A stretch of 64,000 nt of DNA from Megasphaera paucivorans (GCF_900103535.1 NZ_FNHQ01000009.1:1-64000), one strand, 5' to 3'. Numbered from the stretch's first letter, positions 1 to 8,840 are shown. Numbers and translations: made by a program. The notes: generated by a model from the sequence alone, not told the origin.

Positions 1-287
1 AGAATACTTGGTGTATGTATACCTAGCGAAAGAGCTAACTCGTTGTAAGATGACTCTGTACTTAGATATAACTCTACCGCATATTGCTTAAATTGAAAAG
101 AGTATGTTTTCTTCTGGCGTGACCGTTGAAGAGCTTGTGAACCGTTCTCACGATACACGGCAACCCATTCTTTGAGAACGTTGTCGCTAGGAATATGATA
201 CTTCTTTGATAATAGCCTATACCCTAACTTCCCTTGCAAATACTCGTTAACAACTTTCATCTTAAATTCATAACTATATTTTGCCAT
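1..287 (-). CDS. IS3-family transposase OrfA (helix-turn-helix), partial
   Basis: The first 95 residues are visible, beginning MAKYSYEFKMKVVNEYLQG. The YxxEFKxxVVxEYLxGKxGYRxLSKKYxI pattern followed by W-V-x-x-Y-R-E-x-G is the first helix-turn-helix of IS150-type OrfA proteins. A second HTH begins around residue 63 (YSFQFKQYAVELYL). The protein binds the IS ends and works with the OrfB DDE transposase, which would be encoded beyond the window edge. The start is the ATG at 287; no strong ribosome binding site is visible in front of it. Confidence 0.8.
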   Translation of the reverse strand, partial: MAKYSYEFKMKVVNEYLQGKLGYRLLSKKYHIPSDNVLKEWVAVYRENGSQALQRSRQKKTYSFQFKQYAVELYLSTESSYNELALSLGIHTPSI

Positions 288-343
288 AAAAAGCTGACCC
301 CCATAAGCTAGATTTCTAGGTCTAACTTATGGGGGGCAGTACA
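1..343 (-). mobile_element. IS3-family insertion sequence, right-hand portion (cut by window edge)
   Basis: The terminal sequence read on the minus strand begins TGTACTGCCCCCCATAAG at position 343 and runs inward to an OrfA-type transposase start at 287. The TG...CA style terminus and the IS150-like OrfA protein place it in the IS3 family. A second copy of the CCCCCATAAG motif (297-306) forms an imperfect inverted repeat with the terminus, so the first 50 bp could fold as a hairpin. The element ends inside the 3' part of a serine recombinase gene, which it has truncated. The rest of the IS lies outside the window. Confidence 0.75.
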
Positions 344-496
344 AAATTACTGCAGTATACTTGTAAGGCGAAAATGCTAACGGTCTTTGACGGGGCAATA
401 TTCCAGCAATTTGTAGAACAAATTTTGGTCTACTCTCGAGCAGAAATTGGTTTTAAGCTAAAATGCGGCATTACGCTATGGGAAAGGTTGGTATGA
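344..496 (+). pseudogene. C-terminal remnant of a serine recombinase, truncated by the IS
   Basis: An open frame of 50 codons runs from the IS terminus to a TGA at 494-496. Its product (LTVFDGAIFQQFVEQILVYS... ending in WERLV) matches the usual last 40 residues of large serine recombinases, where the pattern is F-D-x-x-x-F-x-x-x-V-E-x-I-x-V followed by a short beta strand. The catalytic N-terminal domain is missing because the IS3-family element replaces it. The stop lies 3 bp before the next recombinase start, as in multi-recombinase cassettes. It is very likely non-functional. Confidence 0.7.
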
Positions 497-499
497 GTT

Positions 500-985
500 A
501 TGAGCCATACACCTTTTGGTTATCGGATTAAAAATGGCAAAGCAATAGTTGATATGGAGGAAGCCGAAAAAATACGAGTGCTGTTCCAATCTTATCTTGC
601 CGGGGCTGCACTGACTACGGCTGCGAAAGAGGCAGCGATCCACGCCTTCCACAGTGGTATCCGCCATATCCTGCAAACGACGCATTATATCGGTGATGAT
701 TATTATCCGGCTATTATTGATGCCGATACGTTTACTGCGGCACAAAAGGAAATCACCAGCCGGGCCAAAAAACTGGGGCGCATCCGGGAACCTAAAAAAG
801 CGTCACCGGTTCTATACCCCACCACCTTCTCCCTTGCAGAAAAAACGCAAACCTATACTGATCCATTTCAGCAAGCTGAATATGCCTACAGTTTAATAGA
901 AAGTGAGGAATCCATATATGGAATTACAGACGCGGAATGTCACGATCATTCCGGCACGAACTTATCTACACCGAAACCATACTGA
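500..985 (+). CDS. Short recombinase-domain protein lacking the catalytic resolvase domain
   Basis: This 161-residue protein begins [21 protein letters not shown], which is the start of the Recombinase domain of large serine recombinases (FGYxxxNGKxxxxxxEAxxIRxLFxxYL). The pattern continues to [20 protein letters not shown]. There is no N-terminal resolvase fold and no catalytic YCRVS motif, and the protein ends before any zinc ribbon. Short members like this are known as the middle gene of three-recombinase cassettes in Firmicute elements and probably act as partner subunits. The 3' end overlaps the start of the next recombinase by 68 bp, indicating a shared transcript. Confidence 0.7.
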   Translation: MSHTPFGYRIKNGKAIVDMEEAEKIRVLFQSYLAGAALTTAAKEAAIHAFHSGIRHILQTTHYIGDDYYPAIIDADTFTAAQKEITSRAKKLGRIREPKKASPVLYPTTFSLAEKTQTYTDPFQQAEYAYSLIESEESIYGITDAECHDHSGTNLSTPKPY

Positions 986-2483
986 AGAAAAGCCAAAATG
1001 CCGTGTGGCTGCTTATTGCCGGGTTTCTACCGACAGCGACGAGCAGGCCACCAGTTATGAAACACAAATTGAGCACTACACCACCTACATCCACAATCAT
1101 CCAGACTGGAAATTAGCCGGGATCTACGCTGATGATGGGATATCCGGTACCAATACCAAAAAGCGGGATGAATTTAATCGCATGATCGAAGATTGCATGG
1201 CAGGTACGATTGATATGATTATTACCAAATCCATCAGTCGATTTGCCCGCAACACGCTGGACTGCCTAAAATACATCCGGCAGTTAAAGGACAAGCACAT
1301 TCCCGTCTTTTTTGAGAAGGAAAATATTAATACGATGGACTCTAAAGGCGAGGTGCTGCTTACTATTATGGCATCCCTAGCCCAGCAAGAAAGCCAATCC
1401 CTAAGCCAGAATGTGAAGCTGGGCCTGCAGTACCGCTACCAACGGGGTGAAGTACAAATCAACTGCAATCATTTTCTCGGTTATGCCAAGGATGAAAATA
1501 AACACATGGTCATAGTTCCGGAGGAAGCAGAAATCGTAAAACGCATTTACCGGGAATACCTTGAAGGTGCCAGTATGCTAAAAATCGCCCGCAATTTAAC
1601 AGCGGACGGGTTAAAAAACGGTGCTGGTCACACCAAATGGCGAGACAGTAATATCAGACAGATTTTGCAAAATGAAAAATATATGGGTGATGCCCTCTTG
1701 CAAAAAACCTATACGGTGGATTTCCTTACCAAAAAGCGCGTCAAGAATACTGGCATCATGCCACAGTATTATGTAAAAGATAACCATGAAGCCATTATCC
1801 CCCGCGACATATTTCTGCAGGTGCAGGAAGAAATGGTACGGCGAAGTTCTATTCACTTGAAAAACGGGAGGAAGTTGACCTACAGCAGCAACCATTGTTT
1901 TTCCCAACGGATACGCTGTGGTAAATGTGGCGAGATATTCCGCCGGATACACTGGAACAATCGAGGAAAGAAATCCATCGTCTGGCGCTGTGTCAATCGA
2001 GTAGACCATACGTGCAAATGCGATGCCCGTACCATATCTGAGCCAGCACTTGCGCAGGTCTGCCTAACGGCCATCAACCAGGTACTATGCGAGAAGAAAG
2101 ATTTTCTTACCATGCTGCAGCATAATATTGAAACCGTTCTCAACCATAACAATGATGAAACGCTGGCAGCTATCGATACCCGACTGGAAGAACTGCAAAC
2201 ACAGCTTGTAAAGCTGGCAAGTTCCAAGGCTGGTTATGACGATGTTGCCGAAGAAATCTACCACCTGCGCGAACAAAAGCAACAAGCACTGGCGAAAAGT
2301 GCCAATCAGGATGAGATCCGCTGCCGCATAGAGGATATGGCTGCATTCCTAAAAACAACATCCACTGCCATCACCCAGTTCGATGAGCACCTCGTCCGGC
2401 AGTTAATTGAAACCATAACTGTGTTTGAGGATAGCTGTACCGTAGAATTCAAATCAGGTGTGACAGTGGATGTAAATAAGTAA
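918..2483 (+). CDS. Large serine recombinase (site-specific integrase/resolvase)
   Basis: The 521-residue product has the full large-serine-recombinase architecture. The resolvase domain is at about 20-170, with the catalytic serine in YCRVST and the conserved SRFARNTLD segment. The Recombinase DNA-binding domain follows at about 180-290. A zinc ribbon ([10 protein letters not shown]...WRC...C) sits at about 325-370, and a coiled-coil and beta C-terminus completes the protein. The ATG at 918 is chosen because AGTGAGG lies 9 bp upstream; a GTG at 903 is an alternative. It is the only complete catalytic recombinase of the 5' cassette and faces away from the IS. Its att site is unknown. Confidence 0.88.
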   Translation: MELQTRNVTIIPARTYLHRNHTEEKPKCRVAAYCRVSTDSDEQATSYETQIEHYTTYIHNHPDWKLAGIYADDGISGTNTKKRDEFNRMIEDCMAGTIDMIITKSISRFARNTLDCLKYIRQLKDKHIPVFFEKENINTMDSKGEVLLTIMASLAQQESQSLSQNVKLGLQYRYQRGEVQINCNHFLGYAKDENKHMVIVPEEAEIVKRIYREYLEGASMLKIARNLTADGLKNGAGHTKWRDSNIRQILQNEKYMGDALLQKTYTVDFLTKKRVKNTGIMPQYYVKDNHEAIIPRDIFLQVQEEMVRRSSIHLKNGRKLTYSSNHCFSQRIRCGKCGEIFRRIHWNNRGKKSIVWRCVNRVDHTCKCDARTISEPALAQVCLTAINQVLCEKKDFLTMLQHNIETVLNHNNDETLAAIDTRLEELQTQLVKLASSKAGYDDVAEEIYHLREQKQQALAKSANQDEIRCRIEDMAAFLKTTSTAITQFDEHLVRQLIETITVFEDSCTVEFKSGVTVDVNK

Positions 2484-2511
2484 TATATAATATACTCTTA
2501 ATTATATTTCA

Positions 2512-3336
2512 TCAATCGTCAAAAATACTAGAGATAGCACTACCAATGAGACACGCAGCTCCAAAACCTATTGCAACCGGAGCAAAGGCCACCGCTAAGG
2601 CTCCGGCGCCTGTAGCTGCTACTGCACCACCGATACTAGTTGCAACCAAGACACTAGTAGCAGTACCTGCAACACCCGCAGCAGCACTACCTGCAACTGC
2701 ACTAGCTGCGCCTATCGCACCACCTTTTACACCTGCAGCTGCAACATCTACCACAGCATCGCTTACCTCCTTTTTTCCATTCACTACGTCCACAACTGAA
2801 CTAACGGCTTCACAACCAGCTCCAATGGCAGCCCCCCAAGCGCCGCCACTTTTCGCAGCAACTCCCAGCATACTTGTAGTTGGCATCTTTCCCAATGCCT
2901 TGCTAGCAATACGAGAAGTTGTATTAGAAGAAATTCCTGAGTCATGAACCTTTTGAGCTACTTTTCCACCAACCTTAGCAGTAGTCTCCGTTGTACCATA
3001 CACTGCCGTCTTACCATATTTACCCTCAGCAATTTGTTGAACAGTTTTTCTAACACCACTATTGCTAACTGTATCCTTTAGCTGCATATGTCCAACAACT
3101 TTTCCACCTTTGGTAATCACTATATCCTTCATCGTAGCAATATTAGATTTAGTCAATGCAGCATGCTCACCATTAATAATATGACTTAGATTAAATCCAT
3201 CTTTAAAAAGGATCTCATGCACATGCCCTTTTAACTGAGGGCATCGACCTGCACGCTCCAATGCTTCAATAGCGACCTTCCCTTCATAAGCTTCACGTGC
3301 TTGAACTGCTACATTAGTATCCTTTGCATTTTCCAT
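2512..3336 (-). CDS. Predicted PD-(D/E)xK-like (QxK variant) protein with C-terminal glycine-zipper membrane domain
   Basis: The protein has 274 residues and the family is not recognised with certainty. The N-terminal part (about 20-110) shows GHVHEIL, then KDIVIT, then VVGHMQLK. That E...D...QxK order resembles restriction-endonuclease-fold nucleases and polymorphic-toxin nucleases; this is an inference. The C-terminal third (about 155-270) is very rich in Gly, Ala and Val (GAAIGAG, GGAIGAAS, GAGALAV) and could insert in a membrane as glycine-zipper helices. The ATG at 3336 is chosen because AGGAG lies 10 bp upstream; the upstream ATG at 3345 abuts that site. It is the last gene of the operon with the YaaW-like and GTPase genes, 36 bp behind the former. 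Confidence 0.5.
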   Translation of the reverse strand: MENAKDTNVAVQAREAYEGKVAIEALERAGRCPQLKGHVHEILFKDGFNLSHIINGEHAALTKSNIATMKDIVITKGGKVVGHMQLKDTVSNSGVRKTVQQIAEGKYGKTAVYGTTETTAKVGGKVAQKVHDSGISSNTTSRIASKALGKMPTTSMLGVAAKSGGAWGAAIGAGCEAVSSVVDVVNGKKEVSDAVVDVAAAGVKGGAIGAASAVAGSAAAGVAGTATSVLVATSIGGAVAATGAGALAVAFAPVAIGFGAACLIGSAISSIFDD

Positions 3337-3372
3337 GACAATCATCTCCTTTCTTTTCTATGAGTTTGTAAG

Positions 3373-4095
3373 TCATAACCTAAAATTTTGAAGCGCTTCT
3401 TGATTCTTTGAATATCTTAAAGCCGCGATATAAATTGTCGCTGGAATAGTCACGCGATAAGCAGGCCCTGCTATATCACTAATCATCCAAATAGCACTTA
3501 AAGCAATTCCGATCGGTCCACTAAAAATAGACAAAGCCCTGGCTAATGTAGCATTGGCCGCTAAAGATAATCCACGATTTACAATAAGTTTTGCAATTCC
3601 GTTAGTAATAATAAGTGCTAACTGATAAGAAGCAAAACCACCTGCCCTAAAAATGCTAATTAACACTCCTGAAGCCAATGCACCTTGAGCATTAAAATTT
3701 CCACCTAAACTTTTCATCAATTCTTCTTTTTCAACATCAGACATCTCTTCCCATGTTTTTTCTAATACTTTTTCCAACAGACACTGCTCAATTCTCGATA
3801 AATCTGCGTTTTTATTGAATGGAACCTTTAGTTTATCACATACATCTCTGAGTATTTCATGATAAGGTATGCCTTCACCACCCCTTAATAGATTGGCAAA
3901 TGTATTCCCTCCCATCAAATTAATTTCTTCCTTAATTTTATCTAAATATTGCTTGTGATCCGGAGCATATCTTTTATACCTTTCATCTATAGACAGCATT
4001 TCAGAAATTGTTCCTTTGTCTATTAACAATTGAACCAAAACATTTAATTCCTCATTACTCATTTTATCTAAAACATCCATGTCCTGATCATACAT
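3373..4095 (-). CDS. YaaW/UPF0174 family protein (DUF3944-type)
   Basis: The 240-residue protein matches the pattern of E. coli YaaW from memory. It has an N-terminal helical region (LDKMSNEELNVLVQLLI), then GGNTFANLLRGGEGIPYHEILRD (YaaW has GGDSIANKLRG), and near the C-terminus GPAYRVTIPATIYIAALR (YaaW has GSAYRVTIPAVLQIACLR). Hydrophobic segments at about 140-165 and 170-210 suggest membrane association. The biochemical role of the family is unknown. It is sandwiched between an HTH-dynamin-like GTPase (74 bp upstream) and a glycine-zipper protein (36 bp downstream), which suggests one functional unit at a membrane. A GAGGG site lies 11 bp before the ATG. Confidence 0.75.
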   Translation of the reverse strand: MYDQDMDVLDKMSNEELNVLVQLLIDKGTISEMLSIDERYKRYAPDHKQYLDKIKEEINLMGGNTFANLLRGGEGIPYHEILRDVCDKLKVPFNKNADLSRIEQCLLEKVLEKTWEEMSDVEKEELMKSLGGNFNAQGALASGVLISIFRAGGFASYQLALIITNGIAKLIVNRGLSLAANATLARALSIFSGPIGIALSAIWMISDIAGPAYRVTIPATIYIAALRYSKNQEALQNFRL

Positions 4096-4169
4096 AATTT
4101 TTATTCCCTCACTTTATAAAATATTTTTGAATTATAGCTCCCTATTGTAAAAACACTTGAGCCAAAGTT

Positions 4170-6374
4170 TCACAACGGGATATGGTCGAAAAAACTTTTT
4201 AAACTCCTTGCAACTTCAAGTTTATGTTTTATATCTTCAATGTCATAATTATTTATTAACTCTGAAAGGTTGTCAATATATTTACCCCAATCAACTTCAA
4301 GTTTATCTGCAGAAGCATTGAATGCAATTTCAGTATCCTGCCAATAATTCGAAATAACTGTGCAATATTTGTCCAACACATTATTTTTAACATATTCTGC
4401 TACAATCTTTTTTGCAATTGATTTTTTCCATCCTCCAGAGAAAAATGCAAATACAGAAATTCCAACTATAACTGCTAAAGAAATTCCCAACACAATGGGA
4501 CCGCCTATAGAAGCAATCGCTGCTGTGGCAGTTGCCGTACCACCACCTATGGAAATGCCTAGTGCCGAAAGAACACTCACCCCTTTTGTAACTAGAATAT
4601 ATGCCCCTAAATTACCAAAGGTTGATGCCCAAAAAGTCAACGCACCAAACGTAGCCAACCCAGCAAGGCCAGAAGCAAATGCACGTGTAACATCAAATGG
4701 TGGCATATTAACTGATATCCCTGGAATTTCGGAGTATGCAACACTTTTTTTGTATGCAGCAATATATTCATTAATTTTATTATTAAAAATTTTTGTATTA
4801 CTTTCTATTGTATCTTGTAAAACTGTTTGAAGCTGGGAATTCAAATAACTGCCCAATGCCTGTCTATCGTCTTTCTTATTTTTAAAATCACATTGTTCAA
4901 TTACAGAAACAATGTGCTCTATATTAATTATTTCTTTATATTTATCTTGAAATTTTGTAATGGATTCCCTTTTCAAAATAGATATATTATCCTGCAAGTC
5001 TTTGCGCCGGTTTTGGTTATCATACGTACGTTTAGGTTCATTTTCTTTAATTTTGGCTAATAACTGAATATACTTTTCTCTTTCATTAGTTAACTGAACA
5101 AATCCTTTTATTTTATTCTTTAAATTATCACTAGCCGATTCTGCAAATGAAGAAATATCTGTTTTCATTTGCTCATTGATTATTAAAGGCAAGGATTCCA
5201 CTATACTACATAAATCTTGATTAAAATTTTGACGTAAATCGTCAATATCCGTAGTATACGTAAAAAATCTCTTACGTATATCCGATTTTGTATATTCATG
5301 TTTAGTAATTAAACTGCGCCTTTTCCAAAAATCATTTGGCATTGTTCGAACAAGTCTTTCACATCCTTCATCCATGATTTTATTCAGTGTCTGTTTATTT
5401 CCAGCATTCACTATATGTGCTTGAGAAGCAACAATAAATAAATTAGATAGTGGTTTTATATTATCATGATCATTCTCAAGTATGGTTAAATTTTGAATGC
5501 TTTCTTTTATATATTCAATATCCTCGCTCCGCATAAACCCGTTAGAAATTGACATATAAACAAGAATATCCGCCATACGCTTTACCTTCAATGTCATTAA
5601 GTCATCATCTATTCGATCACCTGTTCCAAAACCAGGCAAATCGATTATTTCACAGACATCCAATAATGATGATTCGACAAAAACGACCGCTGAACCGGCT
5701 TCATTTTTATCAAAACATTCTCCCTGACGTGTTCCATAGCTATATAAAATATCCGCACTTCCACTAGCCAATTTCCACGTACGACAATATTCTTCATCTT
5801 CAAGTCTTTGATAGTCCCAACCTTTTTCTTTTCCTACGGAATCCTTAAATATCCAAACATCTTCTTCGATATATTTAGGTCGATCTGAAATGTTAGTAAT
5901 ATAAACAACAATTGATGTAGTTGGAGTCCAAGAGGTTGGCATTTTCTCAGTACCAATAAGTGCATTAATTAGAGCACTTTTCCCAACATCCGATCTACCT
6001 ATAATTGCTATTTTAGGCTTAGAAATATTTTTAACTCTCTTTTGTAAATCGGATATAATAGAATTATCTTCAAGAGAATTATTCGTCTTAAGCAGATAAT
6101 GATCAATGTAATCAATAATGGCGTTTTTAGTAAAAGCAGGAATTCTCCAAGTATTTTTTACATTTAAAGGTGTTGGAACATTTTTTTTGAACTTTACTAA
6201 TTGGTCAATCGTGATACCGCATTTCTCCGCTATAATTCTTAAGTTATCAAGAGAAATTTGTTCCGGATTTTTTTCCCACCTTGATACCACATCCTGTCTA
6301 GTACCAACCATTTTTGCAAAATCATCTTGAGTCATTTTTAAATTATTTTCACGAAAATTTTTTAAGCTAAACAT
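4170..6374 (-). CDS. XRE-type HTH fused to a dynamin-like large GTPase with membrane segments
   Basis: The protein has 734 residues. Residues 1-62 form a Cro/CI-type HTH (MTQDDFAKMVGTRQDVVSRWE). Residues 120-330 form a GTPase domain with P-loop GRSDVGKS (126-133), a switch-I threonine in TPTTS (about 150) and G3 DLPGFG (245-250). The G4 position looks degenerate (FIVASQA). A long coiled-coil stalk follows. A hydrophobic hairpin of two or three segments (about 535-640, Gly/Ala rich, GGGTATATAAIASIGG) precedes a helical C-terminus. This is the layout of bacterial dynamin-like proteins, with an unusual N-terminal DNA-binding domain. The ATG at 6374 has AAGGAGGG 8 bp upstream and a consensus promoter embedded in a long inverted repeat, which suggests autoregulation by its own HTH. 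Confidence 0.8.
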   Translation of the reverse strand: MFSLKNFRENNLKMTQDDFAKMVGTRQDVVSRWEKNPEQISLDNLRIIAEKCGITIDQLVKFKKNVPTPLNVKNTWRIPAFTKNAIIDYIDHYLLKTNNSLEDNSIISDLQKRVKNISKPKIAIIGRSDVGKSALINALIGTEKMPTSWTPTTSIVVYITNISDRPKYIEEDVWIFKDSVGKEKGWDYQRLEDEEYCRTWKLASGSADILYSYGTRQGECFDKNEAGSAVVFVESSLLDVCEIIDLPGFGTGDRIDDDLMTLKVKRMADILVYMSISNGFMRSEDIEYIKESIQNLTILENDHDNIKPLSNLFIVASQAHIVNAGNKQTLNKIMDEGCERLVRTMPNDFWKRRSLITKHEYTKSDIRKRFFTYTTDIDDLRQNFNQDLCSIVESLPLIINEQMKTDISSFAESASDNLKNKIKGFVQLTNEREKYIQLLAKIKENEPKRTYDNQNRRKDLQDNISILKRESITKFQDKYKEIINIEHIVSVIEQCDFKNKKDDRQALGSYLNSQLQTVLQDTIESNTKIFNNKINEYIAAYKKSVAYSEIPGISVNMPPFDVTRAFASGLAGLATFGALTFWASTFGNLGAYILVTKGVSVLSALGISIGGGTATATAAIASIGGPIVLGISLAVIVGISVFAFFSGGWKKSIAKKIVAEYVKNNVLDKYCTVISNYWQDTEIAFNASADKLEVDWGKYIDNLSELINNYDIEDIKHKLEVARSLKSFFDHIPL

Positions 6375-6407
6375 AGTGACTACCCTCCTTCTAAAATTTA
6401 TATTCAC

Positions 6408-6436
6408 ATTATAAACCGCCAAACGCATAAAGTCAA
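6408..6436 (-). promoter_or_regulatory. Sigma-70 promoter of the GTPase operon
   Basis: On the minus strand a TTGACT -35 (6431-6436) and a perfect TATAAT -10 (6408-6413) are separated by exactly 17 bp. The transcript would start near 6401, about 27 bp before the GTPase ATG. The -35 and part of the spacer lie inside the left arm of the long inverted repeat (6419-6484), so a protein bound there would block transcription. Confidence 0.75.
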
Positions 6437-6484
6437 ATGTAAATATGCATATTTGCATATTTACATTTGACTTTATGCGTTTGG
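6419..6484. repeat. Perfect 31-bp inverted repeat over the GTPase promoter
   Basis: Arms 6419-6449 and 6454-6484 are exact reverse complements, separated by 4 bp. The outer end of each arm starts CCAAACGCATAAAGTCAA. Because both arms contain TTGACT, a second -35 points to the plus strand, where no gene follows. This is most simply an operator for the HTH of the downstream GTPase; it could also be extruded as a cruciform. Its AT-rich core contains nested ATATGCATAT-like steps. Confidence 0.85.
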
Positions 6485-6732
6485 TAACTAAAAATAATTT
6501 TTATGCTACTACATCCAATCTACTCACTCATCAAGCCATTTTCCCGCAAAACATCCAACTTATACACTCATGAACCCCTTATCCAACCCACCGTCTAAAC
6601 TATCAAAAAATGGATTGCGTTGATATGTTCCCATGGGGTGATGAAAATTCGATTTTAAGTTTCTCATTTTTAATCTCAAAATCGTGAGGATAGCTTATTT
6701 ACTACACTTCCCAGCGTTTTTACTTCCCAGTC

Positions 6733-8607
6733 CTAGACATCAATACTACCGTTTCCACGTGTGATGTCGCGGCTCTGTGAACACATTTGCTTATCGTCAT
6801 TATGGCTAAAGGAACACAATTCTCCTTCTCCCAATTTAACAAGAGATTTATCATCTACACAAATAATACTAGACGATTCCGATTCAGAGCTCAAGGCTTT
6901 AACTCCTTGCTCCTTACGATTCGTATCTGTTTTCTTATCTTTTACATTTTTTCTTTCAGGCTTAAAATTCCTACCATTTAACTGATTTGAAATTCCAGTT
7001 TTATAAACAAAGGTAAGCTGCGCTGGATCTTTATTGCCCTCTTCATCAATCCCACCGACAATAACCTTTTCAATTATGCTTTCAAAAACACTTGGATCAA
7101 ACTCATCTAAAATACTATTTTTCTCTAAGACCTGTTTAAATTTCATCAACCGTTTCTCTGTATCTTTCTTTTTACTTACAGCAACAGCCATCTTATCCCG
7201 GTAATCTTTTTTTGTTTCCAGCTGGTTTGAAAGCTTTTCATATTTCTCATCATATATCGCCTTATCAATCCCCCCTTCAAGCCGCAAATCAACTAGTTTA
7301 TTAATTTTCCCTTCAATAGCTTTAACATCTTTTTGTGCTTTTTCATGCTCTTTGTCAAAAGTATCATCATTTAAGCTATCTCTTGCTCGTTCAATAAATT
7401 CATCTAATATATCCTTATTATCACCACAAGTTAAGCGATAGCTTTCGACAAAAGCTCTTTCTATTGCTTCTTCAGTAATGCCTTTACTGTCCGGACAATA
7501 TTTTTTTCCCTTTTTGGTAGATACAACACACTGCCATATAGTTTTATGATAATCCGATCCACTGTGCCAACTTCTGCGAGTTAATGTTCCACCACAAAAA
7601 CCACATTCAATCATACAGCTAAAAGTAAATCGATGACTAACTCTCAGACGAACACCTTCAGGAAACGGCCCCTTATTTCTTCCAACATTTCTTTCATGTC
7701 GTATTTCTTGTGCTTTTGCGAAAACTTCTGCACTAATAATAGGCTCATGGTGTTCCCGAATATAAAACTTATCTTCTTCGCCAAAATTATATAATCTTTT
7801 CTTCGTAATGGGACTAACGGTAAAGGTTTTTCCCATTAAAATATCACCTTTATATTTTTCATTTTTGATGATACCTAAAATAGCACTGCTTGTCCATTTT
7901 GAATGACCGCGCTTCGTTTTAACCCCCATATTTTCTAATTCTTGCCCTATCATGCTGCCACCAGCACCTTCAAGATACCGTTTAAAGATATACTGAACCA
8001 CTTTTGATTCTTCTTCATTTACAGTAATCGTTTTTGTATCTGCATGATAATCATATCCCATACACCCTTGAAATCCTACCAGTTCTCCACGCTGCATTTT
8101 CATCTTTAAGCCTTTTTTTACATTAGCCGAAGTATTTTCCACCTCTTGCTGATATACTGCACTGAGAATTGATAAGAGTAATTCACCATCCATAGTCAAA
8201 GTATTGATATTTTCTTCTTCAAATTGAATAGCAATGTTTTTATCTTTCAACATCCTAACATACTTTAAAACATCTAATGTATTTCGGGCAAACCTTGAAA
8301 TAGATTTCGTGATAATCATATCTATGCTTCCACTCATGCAATCGTTAATCATACGAATAAAATTGTCACGTCTATCCACCATTGTTCCAGTAATGGCTTC
8401 ATCTGCATAAATATCTACCAAAGCCCATTCTCTTTTTGATTTGATTAAGTCTGTATAATATTGAACTTGAGAATTATAGCTTTCAATTTGCTCATCTCCA
8501 TCTGTACTAACCCTACAGTAGGCTGCTACCCGCAACTGTTCGACTCGATTTCCTCTTATGTGAACAATTGCGGTCTCTTTAGCCTTAATAATTTCAACAT
8601 CGGCCAT
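6733..8607 (-). CDS. Large serine recombinase of a conjugative/mobilizable element
   Basis: This 624-residue protein carries the resolvase domain with catalytic Ser in YCRVST (about residue 34) and SRFARNTLD, then the Recombinase domain (about 175-290). A zinc ribbon follows (CGFCGGTLTRR...WQC...C, about 345-385), then a long coiled coil (about 420-500) and a C-terminal beta region. The last 80 residues are a low-complexity, Ser/Glu/Lys-rich tail beyond the usual family end. AGAGGTG lies 8 bp before the ATG. The order sigma, HTH, polyvalent protein, SHOCT-like protein, recombinase is typical of the integration end of Firmicute elements. Its 3' end resembles the rumA 3' end at 55.07 kb. Confidence 0.9.
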   Translation of the reverse strand: MADVEIIKAKETAIVHIRGNRVEQLRVAAYCRVSTDGDEQIESYNSQVQYYTDLIKSKREWALVDIYADEAITGTMVDRRDNFIRMINDCMSGSIDMIITKSISRFARNTLDVLKYVRMLKDKNIAIQFEEENINTLTMDGELLLSILSAVYQQEVENTSANVKKGLKMKMQRGELVGFQGCMGYDYHADTKTITVNEEESKVVQYIFKRYLEGAGGSMIGQELENMGVKTKRGHSKWTSSAILGIIKNEKYKGDILMGKTFTVSPITKKRLYNFGEEDKFYIREHHEPIISAEVFAKAQEIRHERNVGRNKGPFPEGVRLRVSHRFTFSCMIECGFCGGTLTRRSWHSGSDYHKTIWQCVVSTKKGKKYCPDSKGITEEAIERAFVESYRLTCGDNKDILDEFIERARDSLNDDTFDKEHEKAQKDVKAIEGKINKLVDLRLEGGIDKAIYDEKYEKLSNQLETKKDYRDKMAVAVSKKKDTEKRLMKFKQVLEKNSILDEFDPSVFESIIEKVIVGGIDEEGNKDPAQLTFVYKTGISNQLNGRNFKPERKNVKDKKTDTNRKEQGVKALSSESESSSIICVDDKSLVKLGEGELCSFSHNDDKQMCSQSRDITRGNGSIDV

Positions 8608-8670
8608 ATTTGTGCACCTCTAACTTTATCCACTTTATATCTTATATTATATACACACAAGGAACACAAT

Positions 8671-8817
8671 TCAAGGCGCAAAATGAGAAAGTATTTGATA
8701 ATCTTTCATCAACCTTTTTTTTATTGCATTATATTCAGACTCCGTAATCAACTTACGAGCCAGGATCTGCTTCAGCATAGCAAGCTGCATACTATACCTA
8801 ACTAAGTCCTTAGTCAT
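8671..8817 (-). CDS. Small SHOCT-like protein
   Basis: A 48-residue protein (MTKDLVRYSMQLAMLKQILA, then KLITESEYNAIKKRLMKDY). The pattern of an amphipathic helix followed by LIxxxEYxxIKxxL is that of SHOCT (short C-terminal) proteins, which commonly sit directly upstream of serine recombinase genes in Firmicute mobile elements. GGGAGG lies 8 bp before the ATG. It is 23 bp downstream of the polyvalent-domain gene and 63 bp upstream of the recombinase. Its role is unknown; cooperation with the recombinase is an inference from context. Confidence 0.7.
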   Translation of the reverse strand: MTKDLVRYSMQLAMLKQILARKLITESEYNAIKKRLMKDYQILSHFAP

Positions 8818-8840
8818 AATAAATCCTCCCAAATCTCAAC

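Noticed and set aside
2546-2947. 133-codon plus-strand frame over the glycine-zipper gene
   Set aside because: Its Ala/Pro/Thr-rich product is the complement of the Gly/Ala/Val-rich tail of the minus-strand gene, which has the better ribosome binding site and operon context.
6419-6484. Long inverted repeat as an ordinary terminator
   Set aside because: It is AT-rich, has no T tract at its outer ends, lies upstream of the operon, and contains the -35 of a consensus promoter.
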